DNA of 64,000 bases from Actinokineospora pegani. GTDB lineage: Bacteria > Actinomycetota > Actinomycetes > Mycobacteriales > Pseudonocardiaceae. The stretch covers positions 49,493-113,492 of the forward strand of contig NZ_WHOL01000077.1 in NCBI RefSeq assembly GCF_009745975.1, in the 5' to 3' direction. Under the pieces are notes generated by a model that searched no databases, was not told the DNA's origin, and saw only the letters and a list, made by a program, of their open reading frames with translations. Shown piece after piece: positions 18,299-26,570 of this stretch (within the stretch, counting starts at the first letter, position 1; every line of letters starts with the position of its first letter). The translations under genes and the position numbers were made by a program.

Positions 18299-19048
18299 TC
18301 AGGTGGGCAGCCAGCTCGACGGGACCACGCCGAACTCGGTCCGGAAGGCGGCGGCGAACGCGCTCGCCGTGGAGTACCCCACCAGCTGTGCGACCGTGCC
18401 GACCTGCGCACCGCCCGCCAGGTGCGCCACCGCGTCGAGCATCCGCCTGCGCCGCCGCCACTGGCCGACGCTCATGCCGGTCTCGGCCAGGAACAGCCGC
18501 TCCAGGGTGCGCCTGCCTACGCCCACCCGCAGGCACGCGGTCGGGACGTCCAGTTCGGTGATCAGCCGGGCCGCGGCCACCGCCCTCGGGTCGGTCGGGG
18601 CAGGCAGCAGCAGCGCCGGGTCCGACGGCAGGTCGGCGAGCAGGTCGTGCAGCACCGCGACCAGCCGGGCCTGCCGAGGCTCGTCGAGGTCCAGCGGCGC
18701 GCGCTCGACGAGGTGCACGATCAACTCCCGCGCCAGGGGCGGCACGTCGACCACCCGGCAACCGGGCGGCAGCAGCCGCACACGCTCGCCCGCGTAGAGG
18801 ATGCGCAACCTGCTCCGGTGGACCACCCGCAACCGGTGCCCGATACCCGCCGACACCCACAACGCCCGGTGCCGCGGCAGCGTCCACCTCCCCTCAGCGG
18901 TGTCAACCACCAACACCCCGGACACGGCGTAGATCAACTGATGCCACCCCGCCGCCTGCGGCGGGATCAGCGGTCCTGGCGGGTGGGTGACCGCGTAACC
19001 GCGCAGGTCCGGTTCATCGTGGCGCATGCGCGACAGATTTAGTCGCAT
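18299..19048 (-). CDS. AraC-family transcriptional regulator
   Basis: This 249-residue protein has an N-terminal cupin-like sensing domain (HQLIYAVSGVLVV, LPRHRALWVSAGIGH) and a C-terminal double helix-turn-helix (VGVGRRTLERLFLAETGMSVGQWRRRRR, VAQLVGYSTASAFAAAFR). Start is ATG 19048 or ATG 19027; neither has a strong ribosome-binding site. It is divergent from a small VOC-domain gene and most likely controls it and itself through repeats lying at its own start. Confidence 0.86.
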   Translation of the reverse strand: MRLNLSRMRHDEPDLRGYAVTHPPGPLIPPQAAGWHQLIYAVSGVLVVDTAEGRWTLPRHRALWVSAGIGHRLRVVHRSRLRILYAGERVRLLPPGCRVVDVPPLARELIVHLVERAPLDLDEPRQARLVAVLHDLLADLPSDPALLLPAPTDPRAVAAARLITELDVPTACLRVGVGRRTLERLFLAETGMSVGQWRRRRRMLDAVAHLAGGAQVGTVAQLVGYSTASAFAAAFRTEFGVVPSSWLPT

Positions 19049-19055
19049 GCGCGAC
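19023..19055. promoter_or_regulatory. Direct repeat at the AraC/VOC divergent region
   Basis: CGCATGCGCGAC occurs twice, at 19023-19034 and 19044-19055, a 21-bp period or two helical turns. AraC-type activators bind two such half-sites on one face of the helix. The repeats overlap the AraC start region and lie 36-68 bp upstream of the VOC gene. Confidence 0.45.
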
Positions 19056-19090
19056 TGCGCGCAACCCACCCACTGCCTACCCTTTTCCCC

Positions 19091-19471
19091 ATGACCGATC
19101 TCGCTCACATCGCGATCAACGCGGACGACGTCCCGACCACCCGCCGGTTCTACGCGGACACCTTCGGTTGGGACTTTGCCCCGTGGGGGCCACCCGGCTT
19201 CTACCGGATCGATGCGGGCGCACCAGGCGGCCCGGGCGTCGCCGCGGCCCTGCAACAGCGACGCGCCCTCCAGCCGGACCGGCCGACCAACGGCTTCGAG
19301 TGCACCATCGCGGTGGAGGACGTGGCCGCCACCCGGGAGGCAGCCCTCGCGGCAGGCGGCCGAGTGCTGGTGGAACCCGTCACCATCGCAGGCGTCGGCC
19401 ACCTCATCTGGCTCGCCGATCCCTCCGGCAACGTCGTGGGCGCCATGACCTTCGACCCCGCCGCGGACTGA
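19091..19471 (+). CDS. VOC-superfamily (glyoxalase/bleomycin-resistance-like) small protein
   Basis: This 126-residue single-domain protein has the VOC paired beta-alpha-beta-beta-beta pattern: LAHIAINADDVPTTRRFYADTFGWDF in the first half, then FECTIAVEDVAATREAALAAGG and HLIWLADPSGNVVGAMTF. Related proteins occur as enzymes, thiol-adduct resistance proteins or partners of AraC regulators. The substrate is unknown. It is transcribed away from the AraC gene across a 42-bp gap carrying direct repeats. Confidence 0.75.
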   Translation: MTDLAHIAINADDVPTTRRFYADTFGWDFAPWGPPGFYRIDAGAPGGPGVAAALQQRRALQPDRPTNGFECTIAVEDVAATREAALAAGGRVLVEPVTIAGVGHLIWLADPSGNVVGAMTFDPAAD

Positions 19472-19606
19472 CCCGCCCAGGCCCCGGCGACCAGCACGTG
19501 GCTGCCGTGCGCGTCAGACGAGCGTCACCGTGGGACACGAGACCTCCAGGGCCGGTGGGTGGCGTCGTCATCACCACCGCACCCGGAGGCCTCCCTTCTC
19601 AAGCGC

Positions 19607-20881
19607 CTAAGCGGTCTCCTTGACCCGCGGCCGCGGGTCGGCAACGTCGGCGAGTTCGCGGTCGAGGGTCGCTGAGGGGCGGTGGGCCCAGGCGACCCAG
19701 ATCAGGGCGGCCAAGCCGAGCAGCAGGTAGGAGTTGCCGTAGATGTTCTGCCACCAGGTCCACTTCGTGCCGTCGGACTCCTCGCTCCGGGCGATGAAGT
19801 GGGGGGCGACGTAGAAGATCGCCAGTCCGAACGCGGCGGCCATGAGCTTGGCCGGGTTCCAGGGGGTGCGCAGCACGCGGGCGGCGACGACCACCAGGCC
19901 GGGGACGATCCACACGTAGTGGTGCGACCACGAGATCGGCGACAGCACCAAGGCCGCCATCGCGGTCACGGCGACCCCCGTCTCGGCGTCGACCCGGGGG
20001 ACGACCCACAGGAAGATCAGGCCGACCAGCATGGCGGCGCCCAGCCAGACCATCTTGTCGTACGGGGCGTCGATGCCGAAGCGGGCCAGCGCGCCCGCGA
20101 CGGTCTGGTTGGTGACGATCGCCGAGCCCGCCATCCGGTCGGTGGGGCCCGCGCCGGTGAACCAGAAGTCGAGCGATTCCTGCCAGGCGAGCACGAACGC
20201 CAGCGCCGTGCACGCCGCCGCGCTCAGGCAGGTGACGACCGCGGCGCGGAAGTCGCGGCGCAGCAGGAAGTACAGCAGGAACACCGCCGGGGTCAGCTTG
20301 ACCGCGATGGCGATGCCGACGAGCAGCCCGCGCGGCCACTTCGGCGTGCGGACCAGGCAGTCGACCACGACCAGCGCCATCAGCCACAGGTTGACCTGGC
20401 CGAACTTGATGGTCTCGGCGACCGGTTCGAGCAGCAGCGCGAACGGCAGCAGCCCGGCCGCGAGACCGAACGCGCCCATGCGCCCGCCCGCAGGCCACAC
20501 CCGGGAGATGACGACGGCGAGCGACACGACCACCGCGAGGACCGACATCCCCGTCGCCAGCACCACCGACAGCTCCCACGGCACCACGGTCAGCGGGGCG
20601 AACGCCAACAGCGACGACGGGGGGTACAGGTACCAGAGGGCCACGCCCACCGACGTGGGGGGCAGGAGCGCGTACGGGTCGCCGCCGGACCACCAGGCCT
20701 CCACGCCGAAGCGGTACACCTGCAAATCGATCAGCTGGTCCTCGATCCGGAAGATCCAGGCCAGGGCGCCCGCGGACGCCAGCCCGCACAGCACGAAGAA
20801 CAGGACGCTGTACGACGGGCGCTCCGACAGCCCCCTCAACCGGGGTGCGGGGGTCTGCCGTTGAGCGGTTGCCGAGTCCAC
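19607..20881 (-). CDS. GT87-family membrane mannosyltransferase-like protein
   Basis: This 424-residue polytopic protein has about ten hydrophobic helices. It carries the LQVYRFGVEAWWSGGDPYAL extracytoplasmic loop with acidic residues after helix 1, YPPSSLLAFAPL, and FGQVNLWLMALVVVDC. These are typical of polyprenol-phosphomannose-dependent alpha-1,2-mannosyltransferases (PimE/DUF2029 type) that act on cell-envelope lipoglycans. The start is GTG (20879-20881), just downstream of a promoter-sized gap. The gene stands alone. Confidence 0.8.
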   Translation of the reverse strand: MDSATAQRQTPAPRLRGLSERPSYSVLFFVLCGLASAGALAWIFRIEDQLIDLQVYRFGVEAWWSGGDPYALLPPTSVGVALWYLYPPSSLLAFAPLTVVPWELSVVLATGMSVLAVVVSLAVVISRVWPAGGRMGAFGLAAGLLPFALLLEPVAETIKFGQVNLWLMALVVVDCLVRTPKWPRGLLVGIAIAVKLTPAVFLLYFLLRRDFRAAVVTCLSAAACTALAFVLAWQESLDFWFTGAGPTDRMAGSAIVTNQTVAGALARFGIDAPYDKMVWLGAAMLVGLIFLWVVPRVDAETGVAVTAMAALVLSPISWSHHYVWIVPGLVVVAARVLRTPWNPAKLMAAAFGLAIFYVAPHFIARSEESDGTKWTWWQNIYGNSYLLLGLAALIWVAWAHRPSATLDRELADVADPRPRVKETA

Positions 20882-21127
20882 CCCGCGAAGCTATCGGAAG
20901 CCCGTTCCAGGTGCGCGTGTCCAATGAGAATTTGTCATACCCCGCAGGTAAGCACCGTTGAAGACGCGCGGCCACCACTAATTCGAGTGTGCGTGATCGC
21001 GTCGAGAATGTGCTGGCGCGACCGGACGGGGTGACCCGAGTGACGTCCACACAGGCCGGTGTCCATCCGAGCGCGGTCGGTAGCCGCAGGCGGCGGGGTG
21101 TTCGACCGCTGTGAGACTTGACGGGGC

Positions 21128-21161
21128 TGAACGTCTGTTCAATACTCTGAACATGCGTTCA
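21128..21161. promoter_or_regulatory. Twin palindromic operators of the TetR gene
   Basis: Two perfect inverted repeats, TGAACGTCTGTTCA (21128-21141) and TGAACATGCGTTCA (21148-21161), share TGAAC-N4-GTTCA and are centred 20 bp apart. The second contains the ATG start of the TetR gene. Two dimers could bind side by side, occluding the promoter and the translation start. Confidence 0.65.
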
Positions 21162-21764
21162 GCATCCGATGTGACCGCCCGGGCCCGCATCCGCGACGCG
21201 GCCCTGGCGAGGTTCGGTGCCGAGGGTGTCGCCGGGACCTCCGTGCGCGCGGTGGCCGCCGACGCCGGGGTGTCTCCCGCGTTGGTGCTGCACCACTTCC
21301 GCTCGAAGGAGGGACTGCGGCAGGCGTGCGACGAGCACGTGCTCGACGCGATCCGGTCCGGCGGCGGCGCCGACACCAGTGCGCTGGGAGACGTCCTGCG
21401 GGCGGCTACACCGGTGCGGCGGTACCTGGGGCGTGCCCTGCTGGACGGGACCGAGGGCGCGTCCGCGCTGTTCGCCGAGATCGTCGAACGCACCCAGGAG
21501 TGGCTGGCCACCGGGGAGGCGGAGGGGTGGGCGCGTCCGACGGCGGACGCGCGGGCACGGGCGGTGACCTACGTGTCGTGGCTGCTGGCACCGCTGGTGC
21601 TCGGCGACCAGGTCGGGCGTCTGCTCGGCGGCGACCCGGCCGACACCGCGACGGCGGTGCGGGGCGCGCGGGCCGGGCTGGAGATGCTGACCGGCGGCCT
21701 GTTCGCCGACGACCGCTGGCTGACCGCGTTCACCGCGGTCGACGAGCAGGGGTCGTCGCGGTGA
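21153..21764 (+). CDS. TetR-family transcriptional regulator
   Basis: This 203-residue protein has an N-terminal helix-turn-helix (ARIRDAALARFGAEGVAGTSVRAVAADAGVSP, then LVLHHFRSKEGL) and a variable helical ligand-binding domain. ATG 21153 (MRSASD) is preferred over GTG 21111, because the latter would put two operator palindromes inside the coding sequence. The stop overlaps the glycosyltransferase start as GTGA, so regulator and glycosyltransferase are cotranscribed and probably autoregulated. Confidence 0.88.
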   Translation: MRSASDVTARARIRDAALARFGAEGVAGTSVRAVAADAGVSPALVLHHFRSKEGLRQACDEHVLDAIRSGGGADTSALGDVLRAATPVRRYLGRALLDGTEGASALFAEIVERTQEWLATGEAEGWARPTADARARAVTYVSWLLAPLVLGDQVGRLLGGDPADTATAVRGARAGLEMLTGGLFADDRWLTAFTAVDEQGSSR

Positions 21765-23020
21765 GGGCGCTGTTGGTCACCCACGGCACGCGCGGCGACG
21801 TGCAGCCATTCCTCGCGCTCGCGGTGGCGTTGCGCGAACGCGGCCACGAGGCGGTGCTGGCCGCGCCGGGCTCCTTCGCGCAGGCCGCCTCTGAGCACGG
21901 GGTGGACTTCGCACCGCTGGACGAGGGGCCCAACCGGCTGATGGACGACCCGGTGGTCCGGGAGGCGATCGACGGTGGCTACCGGGGTGTGCGGGGCAAG
22001 GTCACCGCCGTGCGGACAGCCCGGCGGATCAAGCCCTTGATGGGAGTTGTCCTGCGCGATGTCGGCGAGGTGGCCCGGCGGTCGCGGGCGGACGTGGTGG
22101 TGCACTCGCCGTCCCTGCCCGCCCAGCACGCGGCGGAGGTGCTCGGTGTGCCCGCGGTGCTGGTCGCGTTGCAGCCGGGCTGGGTGCCCACGGGCGCGTT
22201 CCCCTGCCCGATGGTGCCGCTGCCCCGGCTGCCGCGGTTCCTCAACCGTGCCAGCTATCTGACGGTGTCCGCCACCCTGCGCACCTTCTCCGGCATCGCC
22301 ACCGCGTGGCGCACGGCTGACCTCGGGTTGCCGCGCCGCCGCGGGAGCCACGACGTGCTGCACGACCCCTCGGGCCACGACCGGCTGGTGTTGCAGGCAT
22401 TCAGCCGCCACGTCACACCGGTCGACCCCGGTTGGCCCGAGTCGGTGCGCACCACCGGGTTCTGGTACCTGCCCACCGCGCCGCGGTGGTCGCCACCGGA
22501 CCGGCTGAGGCGTTTCCTCGACGACGGCCCCGCACCCGTCTACATCGGTTTCGGCAGCATGGCCGACCGGGACTCCAGCCGCACCACCACGATGGTCACC
22601 GAAGCCGTGCGCCGGGCCGGTGTCCGCGCCGTGCTGGCCACCGGCTGGGGCGGCGCCACCCCGGACACCGACGGCGTGCTGGTGATCGACCAAGCTCCGC
22701 ACGACTGGCTGCTCCCCCGGATGAGCGCGGTGGTGCACCACGGAGGCGGCGGCACCACGGGCGCCGCGCTGGCGGCGGGCCTGCCGCAGGTCGTATGCCC
22801 GTTCGTCGCCGACCAACCGCACTGGGCCGACCGCATGCACGCCGCAGGGGTCGCACCACCCCCGGTGCGACAGCGCCACCTCACCGCCGACCTGCTCACC
22901 ACGGCTCTGACGGCCACCAGCCACACCGGGATGCGCGACCGGGCCGGGCGGTTGGGACGGCGGATCCGCGCGGAGAACGGCGTCACCACGGCGGTCGACG
23001 CCCTCGAAGGGATCACCTGA
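21761..23020 (+). CDS. GT1-family glycosyltransferase (UGT/macrolide or sterol glucosyltransferase type)
   Basis: This 419-residue GT-B enzyme starts at GTG 21761 (VRALLVTHGTRGDVQPFLALA), the standard N terminus of sterol/antibiotic glycosyltransferases. The C-terminal sugar-nucleotide site is HHGGGGTTGAALAAGLPQVV followed by PFVADQPHWADRM. It probably transfers a sugar from a nucleotide donor to a small hydrophobic acceptor. Under TetR control and next to a small membrane protein, it may detoxify or modify a compound sensed by the regulator. Confidence 0.88.
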   Translation: MRALLVTHGTRGDVQPFLALAVALRERGHEAVLAAPGSFAQAASEHGVDFAPLDEGPNRLMDDPVVREAIDGGYRGVRGKVTAVRTARRIKPLMGVVLRDVGEVARRSRADVVVHSPSLPAQHAAEVLGVPAVLVALQPGWVPTGAFPCPMVPLPRLPRFLNRASYLTVSATLRTFSGIATAWRTADLGLPRRRGSHDVLHDPSGHDRLVLQAFSRHVTPVDPGWPESVRTTGFWYLPTAPRWSPPDRLRRFLDDGPAPVYIGFGSMADRDSSRTTTMVTEAVRRAGVRAVLATGWGGATPDTDGVLVIDQAPHDWLLPRMSAVVHHGGGGTTGAALAAGLPQVVCPFVADQPHWADRMHAAGVAPPPVRQRHLTADLLTTALTATSHTGMRDRAGRLGRRIRAENGVTTAVDALEGIT

Positions 23021-23038
23021 ACTCGGGAGGACACCACG

Positions 23039-23554
23039 ATGGGTGCCAAGAACACGGTGGCGTGGGCGTTCGGCATGGACGACGAGGCGTGGCGGCGGCA
23101 CGCGAACCCGTGGAGCGTGTGGACCCGCTTCGCCGCGGTCCCGCTGATGCCGGCCGCGATCTGGAGCCGCACCTGGATCGGCTGGTGGAGCCTGCTGCCG
23201 ATCGCGGCCGTGGTCGTCTGGCTGTTCGTCAACCCGACGGTGTTCCGGCCGGTCGAGCCGCGCGGTTGGGCGGCACGCGGAATCCACGGAGAACGGGCGT
23301 GGGTGCGCGATGCGTCGCTGGTCCCGCCGGATCACCGTGCCGTGCTGCGCCTCCTGGTGGTGCTCGGGCTGGCGGGCTTCGCCCTCGTGACGTGGGGCCT
23401 GGTCCGGCTCGACGTGTGGCCGACGGTGTTCGGCGCGACGCTGGTGATCGTGGCGCAGTTGTGGCGCATCGACCGGTTCGGGTGGCTGTGGGAACGGGTC
23501 GAGCGGCGATCCGGCCCGGTTCACGGCTCCCAGGCGCGCACGGCGGACACGTGA
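23039..23554 (+). CDS. Small integral membrane protein of unknown function
   Basis: This 171-residue protein begins after a good GGGAGG site. It starts with NTVAWAFGMDDEAWRRHANPWSVWTR and has two hydrophobic helices in its first half (around 30-65) and two more in its second half (around 100-140). The pattern resembles the DUF6653 group as I remember it, though I cannot confirm this. It lies 18 bp after the glycosyltransferase and is likely the third gene of that operon. Confidence 0.65.
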   Translation: MGAKNTVAWAFGMDDEAWRRHANPWSVWTRFAAVPLMPAAIWSRTWIGWWSLLPIAAVVVWLFVNPTVFRPVEPRGWAARGIHGERAWVRDASLVPPDHRAVLRLLVVLGLAGFALVTWGLVRLDVWPTVFGATLVIVAQLWRIDRFGWLWERVERRSGPVHGSQARTADT

Positions 23555-23584
23555 ACCGCGCACTGCGGCGGGTGGCACGATCAG

Positions 23585-24496
23585 GTGCCGCCGACCTCGC
23601 TGGAACAACCAGGGGCGTCCGGACATACTGGCGTGGTGTCGACGGTGTACAAGGATCCAAGTGGTGAGAGCGCGGTGCGGCGATGGTGCTCGCAAGCCCT
23701 GGCGCGAGCGGACTTCGCGCTCACCAGGACGACCTTGGACACCAGCGTCGGCCGGGTGGAGCTGACCTCCGCCGGGACCGGGCGCCCGCGGGTCGTCCTG
23801 GTGCCAGGGACCGGTTTCAACGCCGCGGTGGCCCTGCCGTGGCTGCGGGCGCTGTCAGCCCACTGGGCCACCGCGGTGGTGGACCTGCCGGGTCAGCCCG
23901 GACTCAGCGACCCGCGTCGACCACGGCGGGACCGGTTGGCCTGGTACGGCCGGGTGTTGGACGAGGTCCTGGCGCTGATGGACGTCGACGGCGTTGTGGT
24001 GGTGGGCAACTCGCTGGGCGCCGCCGTGGCCCTGGCCGCGGACTCACCCCGCATCACCGCACGGGCGTTGGTCTCACCCGCTGGCTTCATCCGGCTCAGC
24101 GTGTCCCCAGGACTGGCGTGGGCGTCGGCGGTGTGGCTGTCGCGCCCCACGACCGACCACACCCGCCGAATGCTCCGGCTGTTCGTCGCCCCCGGCGCGG
24201 AACCACCCGGCACCGAGGTCGAGTGGATGACCCTCGTGGCCAGCTGCTGCCGCACGCCCCTGGCCCCACCACCCCTCCCCGCCGAACTGCTGGCCCGCCG
24301 CGCCCAGCGGCCGTGCGTGGTCGGGGTCGGGGAACACGACCGCTTCCTGCCACCCCGTCGACTGGCACCGGCAGTGCGCCGGACCATGAACCTCGACGTC
24401 CGCGTCTTCCCCGGCATCGGCCACCTCACCACACCCGCCGACCTCGACGAGGTGGTGTCGCTGGTGGCCGAGGTCGCCAACCCCGACGCCCGCTGA
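23585..24496 (+). CDS. Alpha/beta-hydrolase fold protein
   Basis: This protein of about 303 residues has the nucleophile elbow GNSLGAAVAL (Ser143), the oxyanion-type VPGTGFNAAV and PGQPGLSD segments, Asp in GVGEHDRF and the catalytic His in GIGHLTTP. It is a serine hydrolase or esterase of unknown substrate. Starts are uncertain: GTG 23585, or GTG 23633/23636 (VSTVYKD), since no clear ribosome-binding site marks any of them. Confidence 0.8.
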   Translation: MPPTSLEQPGASGHTGVVSTVYKDPSGESAVRRWCSQALARADFALTRTTLDTSVGRVELTSAGTGRPRVVLVPGTGFNAAVALPWLRALSAHWATAVVDLPGQPGLSDPRRPRRDRLAWYGRVLDEVLALMDVDGVVVVGNSLGAAVALAADSPRITARALVSPAGFIRLSVSPGLAWASAVWLSRPTTDHTRRMLRLFVAPGAEPPGTEVEWMTLVASCCRTPLAPPPLPAELLARRAQRPCVVGVGEHDRFLPPRRLAPAVRRTMNLDVRVFPGIGHLTTPADLDEVVSLVAEVANPDAR

Positions 24497-24728
24497 GCGG
24501 TGCCATCGGCTTCGGGATCCACTGATCCACATTGGACTTCTTCTTTCGCGTCAGCGGGCAATAGGGAGAAAAGCCTTTTCTGATCACGGTTTTGTCACCC
24601 ACACAGGTGTTACCGGTCGGGATCGACGCCAGGGACCGGACATGGGCGTCGGATCGTGCTGCACTCAGTGGGCAAGTACTCACGGGTCACGACGGGACAC
24701 GCCGTGGCACTCACCAAGGGAGGCTTCA

Positions 24729-24929
24729 ATGTCTGTTTACACCCCGGTTCGGCCGGTCACGACGCCGGCCGACCTCGCGCAGCTCAGCAAGCTGGTGGCG
24801 GAGCCGGAATCGACGCTGGCCGATCCGCCGCTGTCCACGCCGAACGCTGCAGGCGGTGGTGTCGGCGCCCTGCTGCTGGGCCTGGGACTGCTGCTCTCGC
24901 CCCCGACGCCGAAGGAGCCGCGCAGGTAG
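24729..24929 (+). CDS. 66-residue peptide with hydrophobic Gly-rich C-terminal segment
   Basis: ATG 24729 is set by a strong AAGGGAGG site 6-13 bp upstream. The product MSVYTPVRPVTTPADL... has a polar N-terminal part of about 40 residues, then GGGVGALLLGLGLLL and a charged PPTPKEPRR tail. It has no cysteine, so it is not a lanthipeptide or sactipeptide type. It may be a precursor peptide, a small membrane peptide or a toxin-like product. It heads an operon with two unknown proteins and a serine hydrolase. I recognise no family. Confidence 0.6.
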   Translation: MSVYTPVRPVTTPADLAQLSKLVAEPESTLADPPLSTPNAAGGGVGALLLGLGLLLSPPTPKEPRR

Positions 24930-24972
24930 TCATCCGCCGGTCCGGACGAGTTGATCGCTGACTGGAGGATTT

Positions 24973-25665
24973 GTGGACGCGTCGTCTTGCGCACGTGACG
25001 CCGCGGCCCTGGCCGATCGGGTACTCGGCGCGTTGCGGGGAAGCGGTGGAGTGGGTTTGGCCGACTTCCTCGCCTCGCGCGCCGACCCGACGGCCGGGCT
25101 CGGCGCGGTCCGGTTGGTGGGCGCGGACATCTTCCTTCCGCACGTGGTGCTGAACCGCCCGCTGACAGCCCAGGACGCCGAGGTGGTGGCCGCGTCCTTC
25201 GAGGTCTTCCCACAGGCCACCGAGCCGGTCGCGCCGGAACAGCGGGTCATGGCCTGGCACGACTGGTCTACCGCCCGGCTGCTGGCCACCCTCACCGGCG
25301 ACGCGGCCGTCGCGGCGCCCGACGACCCGGCCGCTGTGCTGGGCTCGGTCGAGAAGTGGGCGCGCTGGTCGGTCGCGGTGGCACAGTTGTCCTCGCTGGC
25401 GCACCCCGGGGCGACCGGCCCCGTGGTGGACGCGGTCGCGGCGCAGCCGCAGGCCCTGTGCCGAGGCGTGCTGCGGGCCGCGTTGCGCCGCGATTTCGTC
25501 ATCGCGAGCCGGCTGACCCGCTGGGTCGCCCTGACGCACGCCATGGGTGTTCGACTGCCGGTGAACCCGGTGGTGCTGGTCGACCACGTCGCGCTGCGGG
25601 TCGGCTCGGAGCCCCGCCAGTTGCTCGACCTCGCCGTCGCCCGCCACCTGGTGGGTGCGCCATGA
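24973..25665 (+). CDS. Unknown protein, second gene of the peptide operon
   Basis: This 230-residue protein starts at GTG 24973 with GGAGG 5 bp upstream. It is mainly helical and Ala/Leu/Val-rich, with no signal peptide, cysteine cluster or recognisable catalytic motif. Distinct stretches are GADIFLPHVVLNRPL, WHDWSTARLLATL and TRWVALTHAMGVRLP. It overlaps the next gene by 4 bp (ATGA), which suggests the two products work together, perhaps on the 66-residue peptide encoded 43 bp upstream. Confidence 0.6.
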   Translation: MDASSCARDAAALADRVLGALRGSGGVGLADFLASRADPTAGLGAVRLVGADIFLPHVVLNRPLTAQDAEVVAASFEVFPQATEPVAPEQRVMAWHDWSTARLLATLTGDAAVAAPDDPAAVLGSVEKWARWSVAVAQLSSLAHPGATGPVVDAVAAQPQALCRGVLRAALRRDFVIASRLTRWVALTHAMGVRLPVNPVVLVDHVALRVGSEPRQLLDLAVARHLVGAP

Positions 25666-26570
25666 CCTCCCTCGTCCACACCGCCCACGACGTCGCGGCG
25701 CGTGCCCTCGGCTGGTTGCACACCAACCGCGACTTGGGCGCGTTCGAGGACGACGCCGCCACCACGGACCTCAACGACCCTGAAGGCGCCTACAAGCCGC
25801 TGTGCGAGCTGGCGCTGGCGTCGTCGCTGGTGTTGCGCGAGGGCGTGGCGGGCACCAACGAGCAGCGGGCCGCGCGCGCACTGGTGGGCTTCACGTGGCA
25901 GCAGTTGCGCGAGGGCGACCTGCTCTACGAGCGCCAACTGCGGCACGCCCTGCTCACCGACCCGCTGGAGACCTACGCCCACCACGCTCGCAGCGGACTG
26001 CGCCACGAGGCCTTGGAGCAGACCCTGGTGCAGTGCGCGGTCGAGGACTCCATGACCGAGCTGCTGCCCAACCGCAGGCTGGCGGTGGCCAACGCCCACC
26101 GCATCGTGGGCATCCACCGAGACGACGACTTCACGGCGATGCTCCGGCAGACGTGGCTCGGCCGCATACCGCAGCCCTGGGCGCTGGACTGGTACACCGC
26201 CTACTACATGACGCACACCGTCTTCCATGTCACCGACTGGGGCGCGAAGCCCGGGGACCTGCCGCCCGATGTGGTCGAGTACCTGGAGAACTGGCTGCCG
26301 GTGTGGATCGACGTGTGGGCGGAGGCGGGTCAGTGGGACCTGCTGGGCGAGCTGCTGATCGTGAGCGCGTGCCTGCCCGAGCCGCGGTGCGACCTGGCCG
26401 AGTGGGAGCTGTTCGCGAGCGCCCAGCACGCCGACGGGCTCCTGCCCCGGGACGACCGACCCGTCGTCGACGACACGGAGCAGCGCTACCACGACCACAA
26501 GCACACCGCCGTGGTGGCCACCATCGCGGGCACGCTGGCCATGTCCCGGCTGCTCGGTGGGCAGGCGTGA
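25662..26570 (+). CDS. Unknown helical protein, third gene of the peptide operon (DUF6895-like)
   Basis: This 302-residue protein starts MTSLVHTAHDVAARALGWLHTN. It contains YKPLCELALASSLVL, HRIVGIHRDDDF, WYTAYYMTHTVFHVTDWG and several conserved His/Asp residues (HDHKHTAVVATI near the C terminus), which could form a metal or catalytic site. The pattern resembles proteins I remember labelled DUF6895, unverified. Its stop overlaps the GTG of the serine hydrolase (GTGA), so four genes form one transcript. Confidence 0.6.
   Translation: MTSLVHTAHDVAARALGWLHTNRDLGAFEDDAATTDLNDPEGAYKPLCELALASSLVLREGVAGTNEQRAARALVGFTWQQLREGDLLYERQLRHALLTDPLETYAHHARSGLRHEALEQTLVQCAVEDSMTELLPNRRLAVANAHRIVGIHRDDDFTAMLRQTWLGRIPQPWALDWYTAYYMTHTVFHVTDWGAKPGDLPPDVVEYLENWLPVWIDVWAEAGQWDLLGELLIVSACLPEPRCDLAEWELFASAQHADGLLPRDDRPVVDDTEQRYHDHKHTAVVATIAGTLAMSRLLGGQA

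Noticed and set aside
24642-24728. Upstream extension of the 66-residue peptide from ATG 24642
   Set aside because: The AAGGGAGG site immediately precedes ATG 24729, and the extension (MGVGSCCTQW...) lies in the probable leader.
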